Notes under the pieces: generated by a model | Databases searched by the model: none | What the model was told of the DNA's origin: nothing | What the model saw: the letters and a program-made list of their open reading frames with translations, nothing else | In this document: piece by piece, positions 1-8,019 of the stretch | Layout: each line of letters begins with the position of its first letter | Position numbering within the stretch: position 1 is the stretch's first letter | Position numbers and translations under genes: made by a program | From: Bacteroidales bacterium | GTDB lineage: Bacteria; Bacteroidota; Bacteroidia; Bacteroidales; WCHB1-69 | NCBI GenBank assembly: GCA_023229985.1 | Contig: JALNYF010000032.1 | Coordinates: 1 to 24,941, forward strand | DNA length: 24,941 nt | Reading direction: 5' to 3'

Positions 1-1580
1 CGAAGACAACGGACGGAAAAGCCGTAGTGCTTATATTCGTTTCTACGAGACACCAGGGAGGCAAAGTACGTGATATAGCGCGTGTACGCGTGGCTAGCAT
101 CACCCTCGGTAGCACTCCAATAGTAGGTCCTTTCACCGAAACCGGTGTTACTGCTACCGTAGTAGCCGGCAGCCAAAGCAGTAAAACCGGAAGAGTTTGA
201 AGCTTGAGTACCTCCTGAAAGCCAATGGGAAGTACCTGCTTCTTTCATCTTATCTCCGGCTACACCATTACCACCCAAGGTAGTCATCAAATCTTCCCAC
301 TCTCCATCGCTCGGCAAGTGCCAACCAGTAGGACAAATGCCTTGTACCCCACTCGGTTTGGAAGAGGAACTGACGCTCCCGTGCATCACCGCTTTCCAAT
401 TATACAAATAGCCGTATATATTTACAGTGTTGGCATCCCTATTAGGATTATAGCGGTAAGGAGTTACAGTGCTGGCGTTAATGCCCAAGTCAATGGGAGT
501 GTTGTCAGGGAATTTTGCGGTACGCAGGTTCTCTTTCATCCAACATTGATTTCCAATTTTTACAGTATTATAAACATTATGGTCGATGTCGGTAACAGTA
601 GGGATTGCGGTGCAGGTAGGGATAGTGTTGCTTTGGGTGGTAAAGGTAAATGTTTCGCCATAGCTCGTACCTCCGTCATTGGTGGCATACGCGCGCACAT
701 AGTAAACCGTGCCGGAGGTTAAGCCGTTCATACTACCTATAAATGGGTCGCTTCCGGGAAGTTCGGTAGTGTGAAGATTCTCAATAGTGGGATTGGGAGA
801 AGTATTCCAGCAAATACCGCGCGCTATAACGGCAGAACTGCCCTCAAAAGTAACATTGCCACTACATTTTGCACTATCCAATCCAATATCAAAAACGGCA
901 GATGTCGTAACGTCCGGTTTTAAGTAGCTGACACATCTTACGTTGAAACCGGAGGAGGGTAACATATTCACGATTGTAATTTGCGGACAGTTACAATGAC
1001 AACCGGCAACGAGCGGATGAATTGAAACCACGGTTGTCGTCAAATAGTAGCCGGAAGTCGTCGATCTTTCATAGCGGTGAGTGGAACTGTTATAGTAACC
1101 ACCCGGCAGAAAATTAAACCCCTCAGCATCGGAAGTACCGATAAATTTCAGCCAGTGGACAGCAGAAAGTAAGCTTTCAAAGCCGGCAGCACCCGTAGAG
1201 GATTCCAAGGTTACCCATTCGCTTTCAGAAGGCACGTGCCAACCGTCGGGGCAAACACCCTGCACCGGATCCGGCAACTGCGTAATGGGGAGTTCAGGAC
1301 TTGTGCGAGTAGCAGCGTAATAGGTGTACAACCGTCCATAAGTGTCCAAATTGATCGGATCATTATTATAATAACGTGTGTCGGGAATGTCACTACCATC
1401 AGCATATTGTGTGGCACGCAAATTTTCACGCATCCAACAATTGCCACCCACGCGGTATAAGTGATACGTATAGCCCTGATAATCAAGGGGAGCACTGCAG
1501 AAAGTTTGTGCCGAAAGATGGTTGGAACCCAACATCATACAACATACTATCAATAAAACAAAAAGAAAATGCTTTTTCAT
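1..1580 (-). CDS. Secreted protein with two FISUMP domains (3' end outside window)
   Basis: The minus-strand frame starts at the ATG at 1580-1578 and stays open for 526 full codons to the left edge, so the stop lies outside. Residues 1-24 are a signal peptide ending HLSA, with cleavage before QTF. Two copies of the Fibrobacter succinogenes major paralogous (FISUMP, TIGR02145) domain follow, at about 27-220 and 325-527. Each has the hallmarks CWM(R/K)ENLR, YGxLYxxxAxxx, GxCPxGWHxPSxxEW and a closing VRC. Between them, about 220-316, is an Ig/fibronectin-like module (ARGICWNTSPNPTI, then TSGTVYYVRAYATN). The last visible residues, GFSVRCLR, match the usual end of the domain, so probably only a few codons are missing. 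FISUMP proteins are exported or surface proteins of unknown function in Bacteroidetes and Fibrobacteres. The first copy is unusual: the normal YWSxT segment is replaced by a cysteine-rich stretch (CHCNC, 194-198). Family is certain, function is not. Confidence 0.9.
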   Translation of the reverse strand, partial: MKKHFLFVLLIVCCMMLGSNHLSAQTFCSAPLDYQGYTYHLYRVGGNCWMRENLRATQYADGSDIPDTRYYNNDPINLDTYGRLYTYYAATRTSPELPITQLPDPVQGVCPDGWHVPSESEWVTLESSTGAAGFESLLSAVHWLKFIGTSDAEGFNFLPGGYYNSSTHRYERSTTSGYYLTTTVVSIHPLVAGCHCNCPQITIVNMLPSSGFNVRCVSYLKPDVTTSAVFDIGLDSAKCSGNVTFEGSSAVIARGICWNTSPNPTIENLHTTELPGSDPFIGSMNGLTSGTVYYVRAYATNDGGTSYGETFTFTTQSNTIPTCTAIPTVTDIDHNVYNTVKIGNQCWMKENLRTAKFPDNTPIDLGINASTVTPYRYNPNRDANTVNIYGYLYNWKAVMHGSVSSSSKPSGVQGICPTGWHLPSDGEWEDLMTTLGGNGVAGDKMKEAGTSHWLSGGTQASNSSGFTALAAGYYGSSNTGFGERTYYWSATEGDASHAYTRYITYFASLVSRRNEYKHYGFSVRCL

Positions 1581-1626
1581 ATATAACTGCTTTTTTATAT
1601 GGAATATATAGTTATTGCTATTTCAA

Positions 1627-1726
1627 AATTCCAAAAAATTGAAGCGGGCTTCTGTCTTTATATTTATTATACCAACCTTTCAAATCATACAAAATCTGCT
1701 GACCCAATTCCCAAAAATTGAAGCGG
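1627..1726. repeat. Pair of 21-nt direct repeats in the FISUMP gene leader
   Basis: Positions 1627-1647 and 1706-1726 are identical except for one base (A versus C at the seventh position). Both end in AAAATTGAAGCGG, with starts 79 nt apart. The flanks do not match, so the similarity is limited to this 21-mer. The upstream copy touches the -7 box and the second lies in the presumed leader. This could be a paired operator or a remnant duplication; function is unknown. Confidence 0.6.
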
Positions 1727-1734
1727 CAAAATTA
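1727..1734 (-). promoter_or_regulatory. Bacteroidetes -7 element for the FISUMP gene
   Basis: The minus strand reads TAATTTTG, a full match to TAnnTTTG, 147 nt upstream of the ATG. No TTTG is seen at the expected -33 position. One copy of a 21-nt direct repeat (1706-1726) abuts it on the downstream side, where the transcript should begin. Confidence 0.5.
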
Positions 1735-2246
1735 GTAAAAATTCTTTTCATGTCACATTTATAGTAAATTTTTCTATCTATCTGTATATCAGTAATTATA
1801 GTAATTTTTTCAGCTTAAAAACGAGATTCGCCATTGTAATTTGAGCTGATTTTCGGAGAATCCGATTACAAATTTGAACATTTTTTGCATGCCTTTCTCA
1901 CAAAAACCATTAAATAATTGGTGGCTATTATTTTTGACATCATTATTTTTTCGATGAAAATGCTTTTTGAATTCTGAACTTAATCTCCACTCACAAAAAA
2001 AAATTACAAAAAAGATGTAGTGATTTCATAAAATTAGCATTGTTGAGCAAAAAAGGATTACAGATACCCCATTTGCACGGATTTTCTATTGTATTATGAT
2101 TGACTTGCGTTCATGCTTATTCTCAAAACGAGTAAAAAATCCATCAAAAAAAGAGACAGCTTCTTTGATCGCTTTTCAGAAAGTTCTTATAACACTATTT
2201 TGCATTGGAAAATTCAAAAATGTATCTTTCGTAAAAATATTTATGC

Positions 2247-2254
2247 TAATTTTG
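2247..2254 (+). promoter_or_regulatory. Bacteroidetes -7 element for the nupG-ung-DUF2461 operon
   Basis: TAATTTTG matches TAnnTTTG and lies 49 nt before the permease ATG. A partial TTTC stands 16 nt upstream, so the -33 box is weak. Confidence 0.55.
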
Positions 2255-2303
2255 CAGCCGATTTTAAAACATAATACTCAGCATAAATTAAATCAAAATA
2301 GAG

Positions 2304-3578
2304 ATGAATTTAAAAATCAGATTGATTGTAATGAACTTTCTCCAATATGCAGTTTGGGGAACGTATTTGACTTGTATGGCGCGCTATTTGGGACCTCACG
2401 GCATGGGAGACCACATCGGCTTATTCTATTCCGTTCAAGGAATAGTTTCCATCTTCATGCCTGCTTTGGTTGGAATTCTCGCCGACCGCTGGATACCGGC
2501 GCAGAAAATGTTGGGAATCTGCCACGCCTTAGCCGGTATCAGCATGATTGCCGCCAGTTTGTATGGAATTACTGCCGGTGATAGCGTTCAGTTTGGCGTT
2601 TTCTTTTCGCTTTATACCTTCAGTGTCGCTTTCTACATGCCTACCATTGCACTTTCTAACTCTGTGGCATACAATGCTTTAGAGAGAGGCGGATTGGATA
2701 CTGTGAAGGATTTCCCTCCTATCCGCGTTTTTGGAACCATCGGCTTTATCGCCGCTATGTGGGCAGTCGATTTATTGGGTTTTCAAGATACACCCTACCA
2801 ATTTATGATGAGCGGCGGCTTGGGAGTCCTATTAGCCCTTTACTCTTTTACATTACCTAACTGTCCGATTATCAAAAGCGAAACCAAAAAAACGATGGCT
2901 CAAGCTCTCGGCTTGGAAGCTTTCTCCCTTTTCAAACAAAAAAGAATGGCAATTTTCTTCATTTTCTCTATGTTGTTAGGGGCTTCCCTGCAAATTACCA
3001 ACGGTTTCGCGAATCCGTTCATCAACAGTTTTGCTTCAGTGAAAGAATATGCAGATACCTTCGGCGTACAACATTCCAATATGCTGATTTCTCTGTCGCA
3101 AATTTCCGAAACTTTGTGTATCTTATTGATTCCTTTCTTTTTAAAGAAATTCGGCATCAAGAAAGTGATGCTCATGGCGATGTTTGCATGGGTACTTCGT
3201 TTCGGCTTCTTCGGCATCGGCAACCCGGGTGGCGGCGTTTGGCTGTTCATTCTCTCCATGATTGTTTACGGTTTGGCATTTGATTTCTTCAACATCTCCG
3301 GTTCCCTTTTCGTCAACCAAGAAACCGACCCCAGCATTCGCTCCTCCGCACAAGGTTTGTTTATGCTGATGACGAATGGTCTGGGCGCAACCATCGGCAC
3401 TTTAGGCGCACAATGGGTTGTCAATCAATTCTGTGCATGGAATGAGTCCGGTTTGCTCGTCGGCGATTGGCCATCCGTATGGTACATTTTTGCCGGTTAC
3501 TCCTTGGTGGTTGCCGTTGTTTTCGCCCTTGTTTTCAAATACAAACATCAACCTAATCAATTAAAATTGGACAAATAG
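2304..3578 (+). CDS. nupG: Nucleoside permease, NHS family of the major facilitator superfamily
   Basis: Predicted inner-membrane nucleoside:proton symporter importing nucleosides for salvage. The 424-residue length is normal for the NHS (nucleoside:H+ symporter) family. The start MNLKIRLIVMNFLQYAVWGTY fits the conserved N-terminus of that family, in which the first helix carries a FLQ-xxxWG motif. About twelve hydrophobic segments follow, with short charged loops and a larger central loop near residues 190-210. The end, KYKHQPNQLKLDK, is a short cytoplasmic tail. The stop TAG is followed at once by the ATG of ung in the same reading frame, so the genes are surely co-transcribed. The symbol is by homology class; Bacteroidetes often carry several paralogues and specificity cannot be told here. 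Confidence 0.88.
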   Translation: MNLKIRLIVMNFLQYAVWGTYLTCMARYLGPHGMGDHIGLFYSVQGIVSIFMPALVGILADRWIPAQKMLGICHALAGISMIAASLYGITAGDSVQFGVFFSLYTFSVAFYMPTIALSNSVAYNALERGGLDTVKDFPPIRVFGTIGFIAAMWAVDLLGFQDTPYQFMMSGGLGVLLALYSFTLPNCPIIKSETKKTMAQALGLEAFSLFKQKRMAIFFIFSMLLGASLQITNGFANPFINSFASVKEYADTFGVQHSNMLISLSQISETLCILLIPFFLKKFGIKKVMLMAMFAWVLRFGFFGIGNPGGGVWLFILSMIVYGLAFDFFNISGSLFVNQETDPSIRSSAQGLFMLMTNGLGATIGTLGAQWVVNQFCAWNESGLLVGDWPSVWYIFAGYSLVVAVVFALVFKYKHQPNQLKLDK

Positions 3579-4256
3579 ATGGCGGTTACCCCGATTATCG
3601 AAGAATCATGGAAACGCGAACTGGCAGATCAGTTCGCGTCTTCGTATTTTGAGGAGCTGAAAACTTTTCTGATTGAAGAAAAGAAGCGCTATCGCATTTT
3701 TCCTCCGGGGAATCTCATTTTCAACGCTTTCAATCTCACTCCTTTCGATAAAGTGAAGGTTGTTATTTTGGGACAAGACCCGTATCACGGTTTCGGACAG
3801 GCACACGGTCTCTGTTTCTCGGTACAACCCGGCGTCCCGCACCCTAAATCGCTGATTAACATATTCCAAGAACTCAAGGACGACATCGGCTGCGAAATTC
3901 CGGTGAACGGAAACTTGGAAAAATGGGCACAACAAGGCGTATTGATGTTGAACGCCACCCTGACCGTGCGCGAACATCAAGCAGGCTCCCACCAGAATCA
4001 CGGCTGGGAAACATTCACTAACGCTGCCATTCAACAGTTGTCTGCGAAAAAAAACGGCATCGTCTTCCTGCTTTGGGGAGCTTACGCGCAAGCCAAAGAA
4101 ACGCTCATTGACTCTTCCAAACACTTCATTCTCAAAACCGCACACCCGTCACCACTTTCGGCTTACCGCGGTTTTTTCGGGTGCAAACACTTTTCGCAAA
4201 CCAACCAATTACTTCAACAATCGGGACAAACGCCCATTGATTGGAATCCGGCATAG
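3579..4256 (+). CDS. ung: Uracil-DNA glycosylase, family 1
   Basis: Cuts uracil out of DNA to start base-excision repair. At 225 residues it has the normal family-1 length and all key motifs: GQDPYHG at 65-71 with the catalytic Asp67, the uracil-pocket segment LNATLTV at 124-130, and HPSPLS at 189-194 with His189, the DNA-intercalating loop. The first codon directly follows the TAG of the permease gene with no spacer, so translation probably depends on ribosomes finishing the upstream gene. Pairing a nucleoside importer with uracil repair is plausible metabolically but is inference. The next gene (DUF2461) follows after 29 nt. Confidence 0.97.
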   Translation: MAVTPIIEESWKRELADQFASSYFEELKTFLIEEKKRYRIFPPGNLIFNAFNLTPFDKVKVVILGQDPYHGFGQAHGLCFSVQPGVPHPKSLINIFQELKDDIGCEIPVNGNLEKWAQQGVLMLNATLTVREHQAGSHQNHGWETFTNAAIQQLSAKKNGIVFLLWGAYAQAKETLIDSSKHFILKTAHPSPLSAYRGFFGCKHFSQTNQLLQQSGQTPIDWNPA

Positions 4257-4285
4257 TCCTTTTATCGAATCATAAAGTCTTCAAA

Positions 4286-4966
4286 ATGAAAATAATAGTT
4301 GATTTCTTAGACCGCTTAATGCGGAATAACGATCGTGAGTGGTTTGCTGACCACAAAGCGGAATATGTTGCCGTACAAAATCGTTTCAACGGCTATGTAG
4401 AACAATTGATTACCGAAATCGGAAAGTTTGACAAAAGTGTCCAAAAATTGCAGGTAAAAGACTGTATTTATCGGATTTACAAAGACATGCGTTACTCGAC
4501 AAACAAGTTGCCTTATAAAACTCACATGGGCGGCTACATTTGTCCGCACGGCAAGAAATCGGGTTATGCGGGCTATTACTTTCACTTGGAACCGGCAGAA
4601 TCCGAATACCTGAACGGTTGTTTGTTGGCTTCCGGTTGTTATAATCCCGATAACAAATTGCTTACCCGTTTTCGCGACCATATTATGGCAAATGGCACTC
4701 ATTTTGAACAACTTGTGCAAAGTGCGCCGCATTTTACCTTATCCAACAATGCCAAATTATCGCGCGTTCCCAATGGCTATCCCAAAGATTCTCCTTATGC
4801 CGAATACCTGAAATTGAAGGATTTTTCATTGATGATGCCCTTGTCTGACGACATCGTTTATGGTCCAAACGTAATCAAAGAGGTCGTAGAACTATTTCGT
4901 GAAACGCAGACATATAACGCCGTTTTGAACGGGATCATCGAAGAGCATCAAACGGAATGGATATAG
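4286..4966 (+). CDS. DUF2461 family protein
   Basis: A 226-residue cytoplasmic protein of the DUF2461 family; molecular function is unknown. The N-terminal signature is seen: a short beta segment, then FLDRLMRNNDREWFADHKAEY, followed by RIYKDMRYSTNKLPYKTHMGGY and the GYYFHLEP segment near residue 90. I chose the ATG at 4286 because the family starts directly with this segment; an in-frame ATG at 4241 would overlap ung by 16 nt and add 15 atypical residues. It is the third gene of the nupG-ung operon and ends just before a strong hairpin terminator. Confidence 0.88.
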   Translation: MKIIVDFLDRLMRNNDREWFADHKAEYVAVQNRFNGYVEQLITEIGKFDKSVQKLQVKDCIYRIYKDMRYSTNKLPYKTHMGGYICPHGKKSGYAGYYFHLEPAESEYLNGCLLASGCYNPDNKLLTRFRDHIMANGTHFEQLVQSAPHFTLSNNAKLSRVPNGYPKDSPYAEYLKLKDFSLMMPLSDDIVYGPNVIKEVVELFRETQTYNAVLNGIIEEHQTEWI

Positions 4967-4970
4967 CATA

Positions 4971-5004
4971 AAAAAACTCCTACTTGAATTAGCAGGAGTT
5001 TTTT
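4971..5004. terminator. Bidirectional intrinsic terminator between convergent operons
   Basis: AAAAAACTCCT at 4971-4981 pairs perfectly with AGGAGTTTTTT at 4994-5004. On the minus strand the stem extends inward three more pairs (one G-U) to a 6-nt loop. A/T tracts flank both sides, so it serves both the DUF2461 operon and the facing DUF1573 gene. Confidence 0.9.
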
Positions 5005-5021
5005 ATTATTTACAAAAATGA

Positions 5022-6107
5022 TTATCTGATAAAAGACTCAACCTTCAACACTTGTTTGGGTTGGTTGGGAGCATTGGTAATAACGTCCAAACTGCAAGTT
5101 GTTTTACCACTGCGATTTTGACTTTTAAAAGAAACATTTAATTCGATGGTTTCTTTAGGTTCAATGGTCATTTTACTAACTTGATAACTGAGACTTGGAA
5201 GACTGCTTTCGATTTTGCGGATGATTAAGGGAGTTTTCCCGTCATTGGTAATTTTAAAAACTCCGGTAGAAGTGGTATTTTTCGCGATTGTGTCGAGTTC
5301 CAACAAAGTTTTGTCGTAGCTAACGATAGGTGCTTTTGCTAAATCGTTGGCAGAAAGGCGAGAGAAATCTTCATAAATATTGACATTAAAATAGAGAAAT
5401 TTACGTGGTTCCAAGGTATCGTTAGTAATGATGGTGATTTTGTCTTTCAAATTTCCCCAATCATTTCTGACAGAAGGGTCATATTTAAACACGATAACAC
5501 CTTCTTCGCCGGCTTTCAGCTCTTTACCAAAGCTTCTATAAACTTCAGTGATATGATTAGGCAGTTCGACTGAAATGGGTGTATTGCGACCGTTTTCGTA
5601 GAAACTCTTGATTGTAAAGGTGTCAATACGGGTTTGTGAATTAGTCAAATCAAAGCGTTTAGAATTTTCGAGAAAACGAACTTCTCCTCTGCCGGTTTTG
5701 TAACCTGCTAATTCATATTTTGTTGGGGGTCTTGGTATAACATTTCCTTTGATAAAAATAATGTGAGGGGCGGTTTGGTTAGGTTCATTCGTAAAAACTT
5801 TAATATTTTTGTTGAATTGGTTCGGGCGTCCCCACGGGTCATAAGTAGCATCAATAAAGCCGGTTTGTCCCGGTGCTACTTCTCCTCGAGTATAGTCGGC
5901 TGCAGTACAACCACATCCCGGTTTTACCTTGGTTAATACCAACGCACTGTCGCCGGTGTTTTTAAATACAAAACGTGCGGTTACTTTTCCACCCTCTTCT
6001 CTTATGGTGCCAAAATCGTGCGTTTTATTGTCAAATTCAATTCTGGGTTGTGCATAAGCGATGCACAACGCTACAACTAAAGTTAGTGATAAAAATACCT
6101 TTTTCAT
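5022..6107 (-). CDS. Secreted DUF1573 protein
   Basis: A 361-residue exported protein. Residues 1-19 are a signal peptide (AYA, then Q20). The DUF1573 domain begins at about residue 22 with IEFDNKTHDFGTI and carries the family's GCGCT cysteine motif at 64-68 and the KVFTNEPN strand end. A second, similar beta-sandwich repeat lies in the C-terminal part (about 260-360; TLLELDTIAKNTT to SLDVITNAPN), with the middle region between. The fold is expected to be Ig-like (ASH/MSP type). The role is unknown; such proteins are numerous in Bacteroidetes and may act as periplasmic or surface binding modules. It has its own -7 element and shares the terminator at 4971-5004. Confidence 0.88.
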   Translation of the reverse strand: MKKVFLSLTLVVALCIAYAQPRIEFDNKTHDFGTIREEGGKVTARFVFKNTGDSALVLTKVKPGCGCTAADYTRGEVAPGQTGFIDATYDPWGRPNQFNKNIKVFTNEPNQTAPHIIFIKGNVIPRPPTKYELAGYKTGRGEVRFLENSKRFDLTNSQTRIDTFTIKSFYENGRNTPISVELPNHITEVYRSFGKELKAGEEGVIVFKYDPSVRNDWGNLKDKITIITNDTLEPRKFLYFNVNIYEDFSRLSANDLAKAPIVSYDKTLLELDTIAKNTTSTGVFKITNDGKTPLIIRKIESSLPSLSYQVSKMTIEPKETIELNVSFKSQNRSGKTTCSLDVITNAPNQPKQVLKVESFIR

Positions 6108-6137
6108 TTCTAATTATTTATTATTATAAAGAAGTCG

Positions 6138-6145
6138 CAAAGTTA
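6138..6145 (-). promoter_or_regulatory. Bacteroidetes -7 element for the DUF1573 gene
   Basis: The minus strand reads TAACTTTG, a full TAnnTTTG match 30 nt upstream of the ATG at 6107. The region above it is a run of A/T with no clear -33 box at the usual distance. Confidence 0.55.
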
Positions 6146-6179
6146 CAATTTTTTTTCAAAAATCCCCTTTGGCTTTTAA

Positions 6180-6217
6180 AAAAAATGAAAAAAAATAATA
6201 CAGACTTAATTATCTGT
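6180..6217 (-). terminator. Weak intrinsic terminator after mnmA
   Basis: On the minus strand a short ACAGA/TCTGT hairpin (arms 6200-6204 and 6213-6217) follows the mnmA stop within about 15 nt and leads into two long T runs (about 6180-6199). The stem is only five pairs, so the call is tentative. Confidence 0.4.
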
Positions 6218-6228
6218 CATTAAAACTA

Positions 6229-7275
6229 TTACGAAATAACGCCACCCCCAATAACATCTTCTCCTTCATATAGAACGGCACTTTGTCCTAAAGTAATTGA
6301 CTCAACCGGATTTTCAAATTCACAACAGAAACCTTTTTCATCAGCAAAAATGCGTGCTTTTTCTCCGTGGCTGCGATAGCGGATTCGGACAGTGCAATGA
6401 AAATCATCGGGAACTGTTGCATATTTCATGAGATTTACCTCACTTAATCGGCAGAATTTGCCGGCGAGATCCTCTTTTTTTCCGAGAACCACCACATTTT
6501 GTTCCGGACGAATTGCCACTACATACGCCGGCACGCCCAACGCAATACCCAAACCTTTGCGCTGTCCAATCGTGTAGTTGGGATAGCCTTGGTGCTGCCC
6601 GATTACCTTGCCGGAAGTGTCCTCAAAATTTCCAATTTTGCAAAAATCGGCATAATTGGGAACATTGGCAGAGAGAAAACTGCGATAATCATTATCGGGA
6701 ATAAAGCATATTTCCTGACTCTCTTTTTTTTGTGACAAGTTGACAAAACCCAACTTCTCCGCAATTTTCTTAACCTCCGGTTTCGTATAATCACCCAATG
6801 GGAAAATTGTATTTTTTAAATGATCCTGCGACAATTTCCACAAAAAATAGCTTTGATCTTTAACAATATCGGCACCTTTTCGAATAAAAAAACGTCCGTT
6901 TTGCTCTCCTATCCGTGCATAATGACCGGTTGCCAATTTTTGGCAATGCTGTTCTTCTGCTATTTTCCACAATGCACCCCATTTTATCCAATAATTACAA
7001 ACTGTACAGGGATTTGGGGTACGACCATGCAAATACTCATTTGTAAAGTTCTGAATAACAGTTTTATTAAAATAATCTTGTACATCAATCACAAGGTGTT
7101 TCATCCCCATTTTCTGTGCCAGCGAATGAGCTTCCTCAATTGCATTATGTTCGGAATCCGCCGAAATTATGCGATTCTGGAAGGTTACCCCAATCAATTC
7201 GTATCCCATTTCTTGGAGAAGCATGGCAGCAACACTGCTATCAACTCCACCACTCATGGCAATCAATACTTTCAT
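6229..7275 (-). CDS. mnmA: tRNA-specific 2-thiouridylase
   Basis: Adds sulfur to C2 of the wobble uridine (U34) in tRNAs for Lys, Glu and Gln, using ATP. The 348-residue protein has the PP-loop SGGVDSS at 8-14, the first active-site cysteine in TPNPC (Cys90), the GHYAR motif at 117-121 and the second catalytic cysteine in SQEIC (Cys190). After Cys90 the motif reads CNYWIKWG, where many MnmA proteins have CNxxIKF/W. Bacteroidetes genomes often hold more than one mnmA-like gene and this could be one of a pair. Start at 7275 is supported by MKVLIAMSGGVDSS and by an excellent promoter 20 nt upstream. Confidence 0.95.
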   Translation of the reverse strand: MKVLIAMSGGVDSSVAAMLLQEMGYELIGVTFQNRIISADSEHNAIEEAHSLAQKMGMKHLVIDVQDYFNKTVIQNFTNEYLHGRTPNPCTVCNYWIKWGALWKIAEEQHCQKLATGHYARIGEQNGRFFIRKGADIVKDQSYFLWKLSQDHLKNTIFPLGDYTKPEVKKIAEKLGFVNLSQKKESQEICFIPDNDYRSFLSANVPNYADFCKIGNFEDTSGKVIGQHQGYPNYTIGQRKGLGIALGVPAYVVAIRPEQNVVVLGKKEDLAGKFCRLSEVNLMKYATVPDDFHCTVRIRYRSHGEKARIFADEKGFCCEFENPVESITLGQSAVLYEGEDVIGGGVIS

Positions 7276-7294
7276 TTCTCTTATTTTTAACCGG

Positions 7295-7325
7295 CAAAAT
7301 TACATGTTTTGTTTGAATTGACAAA
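7295..7325 (-). promoter_or_regulatory. Consensus Bacteroidetes promoter of mnmA
   Basis: The minus strand holds TTTG (7322-7325), a 19-nt spacer, then TAATTTTG (7295-7302). This is the cleanest match in the window to the housekeeping TTTG/TAnnTTTG promoter of Bacteroidetes. Confidence 0.8.
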
Positions 7326-7385
7326 TCTTATCCTAAATAAAGCTGACCGAATGCATAAAATTATTTAACTACCTGTAGTACTGCA

Positions 7386-7769
7386 CTATATAAGATTTCG
7401 TATGATCCAAAACAAAACAATTAAGGCAAAAATAACATAGATTGCTACATGCCCGAATAAGATACTTTTCCATCGTAAAACTCGCTCGGAAGGCTGCTTT
7501 ATTAAATCGATCAAGGTATATATAGCAAGATAGGGCAAAAGTAAGACAACCAATAGATTTTGTTTCATTGCTTGGAGAATATCAAAATTCAAAAGATAAT
7601 GTATCGCCCTTTGCGAACCACAACCCGGACATTTCCACCCCGTCAATAGCCAAAAAGAACACTTCGGAAAAAATACAGAATTTTCCGGATTATATTTTCT
7701 GTATATTACTACAATTATTGACAGTATAATAATAAAAACAGCCCATTTTAATAGTTTTCTAACGTTCAC
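7386..7769 (-). CDS. DUF2752 membrane protein
   Basis: A 127-residue inner-membrane protein. The family motif is visible: Cys37, then LTGWKCPGCGSQRA at 42-55, with the CPGCG pair Cys47 and Cys50, which could bind metal or be redox active. Hydrophobic helices lie at about 9-22, 70-90 and 103-123. Function is unknown. The best start is GTG at 7769: no ATG occurs in frame nearby, and MNVRKLLKWAVF has the usual basic-then-hydrophobic pattern. It is separated by 110 nt from mnmA, which has its own promoter. Confidence 0.85.
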   Translation of the reverse strand: MNVRKLLKWAVFIIILSIIVVIYRKYNPENSVFFPKCSFWLLTGWKCPGCGSQRAIHYLLNFDILQAMKQNLLVVLLLPYLAIYTLIDLIKQPSERVLRWKSILFGHVAIYVIFALIVLFWIIRNLI

Positions 7770-7822
7770 TATTTGCGTAATTATTTGATATTTACGTATT
7801 CTGGTATAAATTATAGAACACG

Positions 7823-7830
7823 CAAAATTA
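7823..7830 (-). promoter_or_regulatory. Bacteroidetes -7 element for the DUF2752 gene
   Basis: The minus strand reads TAATTTTG, 53 nt upstream of the GTG start. A TTTG lies 16 nt further up (7847-7850), somewhat closer than usual. It points away from the WG-gene promoter in the same intergenic region. Confidence 0.55.
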
Positions 7831-7862
7831 CAATTTATTTGGGATACAAAATAATAATAATG

Positions 7863-7892
7863 TTGTCTGAATCAAAAAAAAAGTTACTTTTG
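7863..7892 (+). promoter_or_regulatory. Bacteroidetes promoter of the WG-repeat lipoprotein gene
   Basis: TTG (7863-7865), a 19-nt spacer and TACTTTTG (7885-7892) fit the Bacteroidetes consensus. The leader to the ATG at 8020 is about 120 nt and includes AAGGAGGT at 7988-7995, too far from the ATG for normal Shine-Dalgarno use. Confidence 0.65.
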
Positions 7893-8019
7893 CAAGTTAA
7901 TTATTCAAAATGATTTTCCCGACAAATGGGTGAAACATCATACTTTTTCAAATTATGTTCATACACCTCGCATAATTGAAAAATAATAAGGAGGTCAAAT
8001 TTTTATAAAACAACGAATT

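Larger units (their letters stand above)
1581..2303. other. Gene-free AT-rich stretch between divergent genes
   Basis: This 723-nt gap separates the divergently transcribed FISUMP and nucleoside permease genes. It holds their two -7 elements (1727-1734 minus, 2247-2254 plus), the 21-nt direct repeat pair, and a weak nested inverted repeat with TTGTAAT at 1834-1840 against ATTACAA at 1865-1871. I see no RNA gene and no convincing reading frame. Open frames here are short, or out-of-frame extensions into the permease gene. Confidence 0.6.

Noticed and set aside
225..722. Plus-strand open frame of 165 codons
   Set aside because: It is antisense to the FISUMP gene, whose minus-strand translation shows clear domain motifs throughout; the plus product has no recognisable feature.
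1236..1642. Plus-strand open frames near the start of the FISUMP gene
   Set aside because: Antisense shadows of the signal peptide and first FISUMP domain.
1834..1871. Nested inverted repeat TTGTAAT...ATTACAA
   Set aside because: Only seven pairs outside and four inside, with unpaired gaps, in AT-rich DNA; no T run follows, so neither a terminator nor a clear operator.
2096..2581. Plus-strand open frame of 161 codons before the permease
   Set aside because: It runs out of frame through the first third of the permease gene, and its promoter region would lie inside it; composition is not protein-like.
4241..4285. Upstream ATG for the DUF2461 gene overlapping ung
   Set aside because: The extra 15 residues do not belong to the family N-terminus; the ATG at 4286 starts it exactly.
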